In this document: positions 8,248-11,610 of the stretch, piece by piece | Numbering within the stretch: position 1 is the first letter of the stretch | Layout of the letters: each line of letters begins with the position of its first letter | From: an uncultured Bacteroidota bacterium | GTDB taxonomy: Bacteria; Bacteroidota; Bacteroidia; Chitinophagales; Chitinophagaceae | Length of the DNA: 11,610 nt | Assembly (NCBI GenBank): GCA_903881265.1 | Contig: CAIRSV010000258.1 | Span: 1-11,610, forward strand | Direction: 5' to 3' | Made by a program: the position numbers and the translations under genes | The notes under the pieces: generated by a model | What the model saw: only the letters and a program-made list of their open reading frames with translations | Databases searched by the model: none | What the model was told of the DNA's origin: nothing

Positions 8248-9171
8248 TTAAGGTTTCGTTCCTTTATAGACTACTATGGCCATCTTCGTATTGTCAGGTG
8301 AAACCGCCATTCTGTAAAATTGTTTAATCCCGAACGGTTTCAAATCGGCTAACTGTATCCATGCTGATTCAGGATAACGGAATGGATTTTTTTTGTAGAA
8401 CAAAGCGCCATCATGCCCCATAAGCAGACTCCCATCTTGCATAAAACAATAATCTTCTTCACCAGGCAGTGTTTCAGATAATATCGGATTTTCTATCGGG
8501 CCGGTTTTTTTTCTGGAGACTCTTAGATTTTCAGGTGCCATTGTTCTTAATTTCCAATGGAGTGAATCTGATTTGTCGACAAAGACAATCTTGTTTTTTG
8601 TACGGAGATTATAAAACGTGCGACCGATATGTTGCGCAAGTGTATCAGTTCGGCCTAAGGCTATATTATGTCGTACAAAGTAAAACGGTTCAGGTAATTC
8701 AAAGGTCAGAAACTCAATGTCAGAAATCCATTCATAATAGCCGATGGTTTTAAGTTCGGGTGCTATCAACGTTGGTTTTTTACCTTTCAACGAGCTGACG
8801 TAAAAGTGCTGCGTGGTTTTATCTCTCTCCACACTAACATAAGATAGACCATCCATGCCGGGTGTATATCGAGGCGAAAACTCAGGTTCATGCGTATGTG
8901 TGATACGACGAGATTTTTTTCGCTTCAAATTATACCGATAGATTTCGGTATTGGTGCTATCAACTGAACTGACAAAATACAAGTATTTTTCATCTGGTGA
9001 AAAGTAAGGTTGATTGTTATATCCTGATGTCGTTGAAATCATTTTTGGTGTCATTACGTTCAATCCTTTCGGACTGCGCTTTATATCAAAAAGATAAATG
9101 TCAGTTTCGGGTAATTGTGCGAATGCCTGAACTGTTATGAAACAAAGGCATACGATAATGAGTTTCTTCAT
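8248..9171 (-). CDS. Secreted PD40-domain (TolB-like beta-propeller) protein
   Basis: A 307-residue predicted periplasmic or secreted propeller protein. The ATG at 9171 is preferred because it puts a clean signal peptide at the N-terminus (MKKLIIVCLCFITVQAFA, cleavage before Gln19); the longer GTG-start version at 9195 would add eight non-basic residues. There is no proper lipobox, so it is probably not a lipoprotein. PD40/WD40-like repeats are visible at about 52-91 (YFSPDEKYLYFVSS), 95-127 (EFSPRYT, LSYVSVERD) and near the C-terminus (AVSPDNTKMAIVVYKG). Only these three are clear; weaker strands between them could complete a six-bladed propeller. Such propellers usually bind peptides or proteins, as TolB does, but this is not TolB itself: it lacks the TolB N-terminal domain. 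It follows adenine deaminase after 53 bases and precedes a much larger propeller-containing gene. Two A8 runs occur in the coding strand, but the frame is intact. Confidence 0.75.
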   Translation of the reverse strand: MKKLIIVCLCFITVQAFAQLPETDIYLFDIKRSPKGLNVMTPKMISTTSGYNNQPYFSPDEKYLYFVSSVDSTNTEIYRYNLKRKKSRRITHTHEPEFSPRYTPGMDGLSYVSVERDKTTQHFYVSSLKGKKPTLIAPELKTIGYYEWISDIEFLTFELPEPFYFVRHNIALGRTDTLAQHIGRTFYNLRTKNKIVFVDKSDSLHWKLRTMAPENLRVSRKKTGPIENPILSETLPGEEDYCFMQDGSLLMGHDGALFYKKNPFRYPESAWIQLADLKPFGIKQFYRMAVSPDNTKMAIVVYKGTKP

Positions 9172-9224
9172 TGGATAAATATACATTGTAGTCACAGAAT
9201 TTCTTGTGCTGCGCGAAAAGTTTT

Positions 9225-10865
9225 TTAAGCATCCACTCCTACATCAACAAATACAAACTGTTCTCCATCAAACAATCCTTTGTCACTTAGTTTTAATTGT
9301 GGAATCACGAGCAGCGCCATAAAGGAAAGCGTCATGAAAGGTGCCGTGAGTGTTGTGCCAAGTTTTTTTGCCTGCTTGTCAATCGCTGCATAGTTTTCGG
9401 CAACCACTTCTGCCTTTTCGTTACTCATTAAACCAGCAACTGGCAGCGCCATGACATCAAGTGTTGTTTCGTCCGCAACGGCAATGCCGCCAAGAACTTT
9501 GATCAAGGCGTTCACGGCCTTGCAAATAGATATGTCATCAACGCCCACGCAAATGATATTATGACTATCGTGCGCCACCGTACTCGCAATAGCGCCTCTT
9601 TTTAATCCGAAATGTGTAATGAATGCTTTTGCCACCGGCGCCTCTGTATAGCGATTGACGACCACTATTTTCAACACATCTTTTTCGACATCACTGACGA
9701 TTTTATGATGAGCGATTGTAGGCGACGTTAGCATCGTTCTTGTAATGAGCTGACCTTCCAACGCTTCAATTACGCGAATCAGAGATGGGATATGCTCTAC
9801 GTGTATTTCAACGTCACGCGGATTTTTTTCTTGGCAGTTAAATTTGTTGATGACGCCTTCTTCTATCGACTCGATGTTTGATTCGCCATCTTCAAAAACG
9901 ACTTCGCCATTGATCACTGTTTTCAATATGTTGAAATTATCAGGGTTATCAATCACGATGAAATCTGCCGGATCACCTTTGCGGAGCAAGCCTACCGGGA
10001 GGTTGTAATGATAGACAGGATTGAGACAGGCGGCACGCAACACTTTATATAAATCGATGCCTTTGGCTAGTGCCCGTTTTACATGATCGTTGATATGATA
10101 CAACATCAATTCATCGGGGTGTTTGTCATCGCAGCAAAACATCATTTCGTTTTCGAAATCATGCAGCAAATCAATCAGGGCATCAAAATTCTTAGCGGCA
10201 CTGCCTTCTCGGATCAGAATCTTCATCCCAAATTGCAATTTGTCAAGGGCTTCTTCTTTGGTAACACATTCATGGTCGGTACTAATACCAGCTTCAATAT
10301 AGTGTTGTGCTTTCTCACCTCGTAAACCTGGCGCGTGTCCATCCACAGGTTTAGAATGTTTCTTGGCAAACGCGATTTTTTTCATGACTTCGTCGTCTTG
10401 AAAAAGTACACCTGGATAATTCATCATTTCTGACAGGAAATAAATATCATTACGTTGCAGTAAGGCATCTATTTTTATTGCATCAATACTATCACCTGCC
10501 GTTTCGAATGTGGTTGCAGGTACACAAGAAGGTGCGCCGAAATGAAATTTAAAAGGGACTTTCTTGGCATTGTCTATCATGTAATTGACACCGTCAATGC
10601 CGCACACATTAGCGATTTCATGCGGGTCGCTGATGGTGGCTACGGTGCCATGTTTGACGGCTATTCGGGCAAACTCAGACGGGATTAACATTGAACTTTC
10701 AATATGGATATGCGAATCGATTAATCCGGGTAGAATAAAATGTTCGCAAGGACGTTCGGTTTCCGTGACCGATAGAATCGTGCCTTGTTCGATTTGTATT
10801 TCAGCGGGAAAGGTCCGCTTTGAGTGAATATCGATCAGATAATGATAAAGAAACGTTGTCGCCAT
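9225..10865 (-). CDS. ade: Adenine deaminase (EC 3.5.4.2)
   Basis: A full-length 546-residue adenine deaminase of the amidohydrolase superfamily, which converts adenine to hypoxanthine and ammonia in purine salvage, in the cytoplasm. A short N-terminal beta-sandwich leads into PGLIDSHIHIESSM, with the metal-binding HxH at His52 and His54. The other family hallmarks are in order: SDPHE (79-83), SCVPA (113-117), SEMMNYPGV (145-153, Glu145), DGHAPGL (175-181, His177), DHE (197-199, His198), IREGSAAKN (218-226) and CCDDKHP (244-250, Asp246), matching the E. coli Ade series SSCVPA, AEMMDYPGV, LDGHCPGL, IREGSAARN and TDDRNP. The return sandwich strand is near 300-330, and the Ade C-terminal domain runs from about 380 to 540. 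All expected catalytic residues are present. The ATG start gives the normal family N-terminus. Its neighbours are envelope genes, so the context adds nothing to its role. The closest alternatives (dihydroorotase, imidazolonepropionase) are ruled out by these motifs. Confidence 0.97.
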   Translation of the reverse strand: MATTFLYHYLIDIHSKRTFPAEIQIEQGTILSVTETERPCEHFILPGLIDSHIHIESSMLIPSEFARIAVKHGTVATISDPHEIANVCGIDGVNYMIDNAKKVPFKFHFGAPSCVPATTFETAGDSIDAIKIDALLQRNDIYFLSEMMNYPGVLFQDDEVMKKIAFAKKHSKPVDGHAPGLRGEKAQHYIEAGISTDHECVTKEEALDKLQFGMKILIREGSAAKNFDALIDLLHDFENEMMFCCDDKHPDELMLYHINDHVKRALAKGIDLYKVLRAACLNPVYHYNLPVGLLRKGDPADFIVIDNPDNFNILKTVINGEVVFEDGESNIESIEEGVINKFNCQEKNPRDVEIHVEHIPSLIRVIEALEGQLITRTMLTSPTIAHHKIVSDVEKDVLKIVVVNRYTEAPVAKAFITHFGLKRGAIASTVAHDSHNIICVGVDDISICKAVNALIKVLGGIAVADETTLDVMALPVAGLMSNEKAEVVAENYAAIDKQAKKLGTTLTAPFMTLSFMALLVIPQLKLSDKGLFDGEQFVFVDVGVDA

Positions 10866-10882
10866 GATGTATAATTATGAAA

Positions 10883-10890
10883 TAAATCTA
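10883..10890 (-). promoter_or_regulatory. Weak candidate -7 box for adenine deaminase
   Basis: On the minus strand, TAGATTTA matches TAnnTTTG except for the last base and ends 17 bases before the ATG at 10865, the same geometry as the stronger box in front of the MBL hydrolase gene. No convincing TTTG lies 19-20 bases upstream (CATT is found there). No purine-riboswitch-like structure is evident in the 147-base gap. Confidence 0.22.
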
Positions 10891-11012
10891 AAGACGTACA
10901 ACGAATGAAGAATGTAAGGTAGAAATAGGATAATTTTTATTTAGATTTCAACAAGAGTTGAGGTGGTCTAATCAATTTTTCGAAGGTTACAACACAATCG
11001 TTGATCAGTTGA

Positions 11013-11610
11013 CTAAAACCTATAACCCATGCTGAAATTTAACTGAAACGCTGAACTAATTCTTGAATTCTGAGTGGTGTACAGTATCTGGTTTGAACTG
11101 AAGTAATTGTAACTATTTTTCGGCAGATTGTCGTAATAGATAAGGCCTAAGCTCGCATCGAGCCCTACATAGAAGGCTTTGGCAATGGTAAAGTTTACAC
11201 TATTATTAATAAGAAATCCAACTTGACGACGGTTGATTGTAATGGCTTTCGTGCATGTCATGAATGAGACAGGATCCTGATAATAATCCTGATAGGTACC
11301 ATCACCTGAACCGAATAATAATTGAGGGCCGACAGCATATTTAACAATGCCTTGCTTTCTCGGATACAACTTCAGCGTTGGCATGATATAAAAGAAATTG
11401 TTTTTCATGGAAAGGCTCACCGGTAATCGAAAGGCGACAAGGTTATTATTGAAAATGCGCTCATAGGCAAATGCCACCGCTACATCCGGCGAAGATTGTT
11501 CAACGTCGGTGAGAACAATCTGTAATGGTGAAAATGAGATGATGTTCTTGCCATAGGTTGGCGATTCTTTCGGCGCTTTCTTTTCTCTCTCTATGTTATT
11601 GGTCCGATAG
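11013..11610 (-). CDS. Predicted outer-membrane beta-barrel protein (C-terminal part, 5' end outside window)
   Basis: The C-terminal 198 residues of a protein whose start lies beyond the right edge. The frame stays open through 11609, so the GTG at 11477 is internal. Visible residues begin YRTNNIEREKKAKPESP, a charged linker, then GKNIISFSPLQIVLTD and VAFAYERIFNNNLVAFRLPVS. The rest is short amphipathic beta-strands separated by polar turns (FFYIMPTLKLYPRK, VKYAVGPQLLFGSGDG, VNFTIAKAFYVGLDASLGLIYY) and ends FQLNFSMGYRF. Alternating hydrophobic residues, aromatic girdles and a terminal Phe indicate a small outer-membrane barrel inserted by BAM. I do not recognise a specific family; it resembles the general porin-like or hypothetical barrel proteins common in Bacteroidota, and its function is unknown. 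Adenine deaminase starts 147 bases downstream on the same strand, and no strong terminator is seen between them. Confidence 0.65.
   Translation of the reverse strand, partial: YRTNNIEREKKAPKESPTYGKNIISFSPLQIVLTDVEQSSPDVAVAFAYERIFNNNLVAFRLPVSLSMKNNFFYIMPTLKLYPRKQGIVKYAVGPQLLFGSGDGTYQDYYQDPVSFMTCTKAITINRRQVGFLINNSVNFTIAKAFYVGLDASLGLIYYDNLPKNSYNYFSSNQILYTTQNSRISSAFQLNFSMGYRF

Noticed and set aside
10947..10962. Short inverted repeat (TCAAC-AAGA-GTTGA) between the barrel gene and ade
   Set aside because: A five-pair stem with no U-tract in the direction of transcription; too weak to call a terminator or operator.

Overview
The window looks like chromosomal DNA from a free-living Bacteroidota species, probably of the Chitinophagia/Sphingobacteriia type. 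Reasons: a Bacteroidota-style RseP, a DUF5686 outer-membrane protein with a carboxypeptidase-like regulatory domain, a very large exported TolB-like/beta-barrel protein, moderate AT-richness, almost no Shine-Dalgarno sequences, and promoter-like TAnnTTTG boxes. No tRNA, rRNA, CRISPR array, insertion sequence or phage gene is visible, and no gap without a gene reaches 300 bases.

Layout. On the plus strand, the window opens inside rseP (site-2 protease, C-terminal half, ends at 760). Everything after it is on the minus strand. Reading in the direction of transcription from the right edge: a 5'-truncated small outer-membrane beta-barrel protein (11610-11013); adenine deaminase (10865-9225); a secreted PD40 beta-propeller protein (9171-8248); a two-gene unit made of a 1059-residue exported pseudo-peptidase/propeller/barrel protein (8076-4897) and, 8 bases on, an 887-residue DUF5686 outer-membrane protein (4888-2225); then a second small unit of a glyoxalase II-like metallo-beta-lactamase hydrolase (2066-1422, GTG start) and a DUF2238 (YjdF-like) membrane protein (1385-777), which converges on rseP.

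How the genes fit together. Most of the window is envelope-related. Three proteins (8076-4897, 4888-2225, 11610-11013) end in phenylalanine after a barrel-like beta pattern, which fits insertion by the BAM complex. Two proteins carry TolB-type propeller repeats. RseP is an envelope protease. The most interesting object is the 1059-residue protein. Its N-terminal region resembles a gluzincin (Peptidase_MA-like) fold that has lost both the HExxH site and the third metal ligand. A PD40 propeller follows, and the C-terminal barrel carries Omp85/BamA-like hallmarks (LRGY, an E-x-R-x-P strand, an ADAG strand, terminal F). With the DUF5686 barrel 8 bases downstream and a free propeller upstream, this is a plausible but untested outer-membrane assembly or transport module. 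Adenine deaminase, the hydrolase and the DUF2238 protein look like ordinary housekeeping neighbours.
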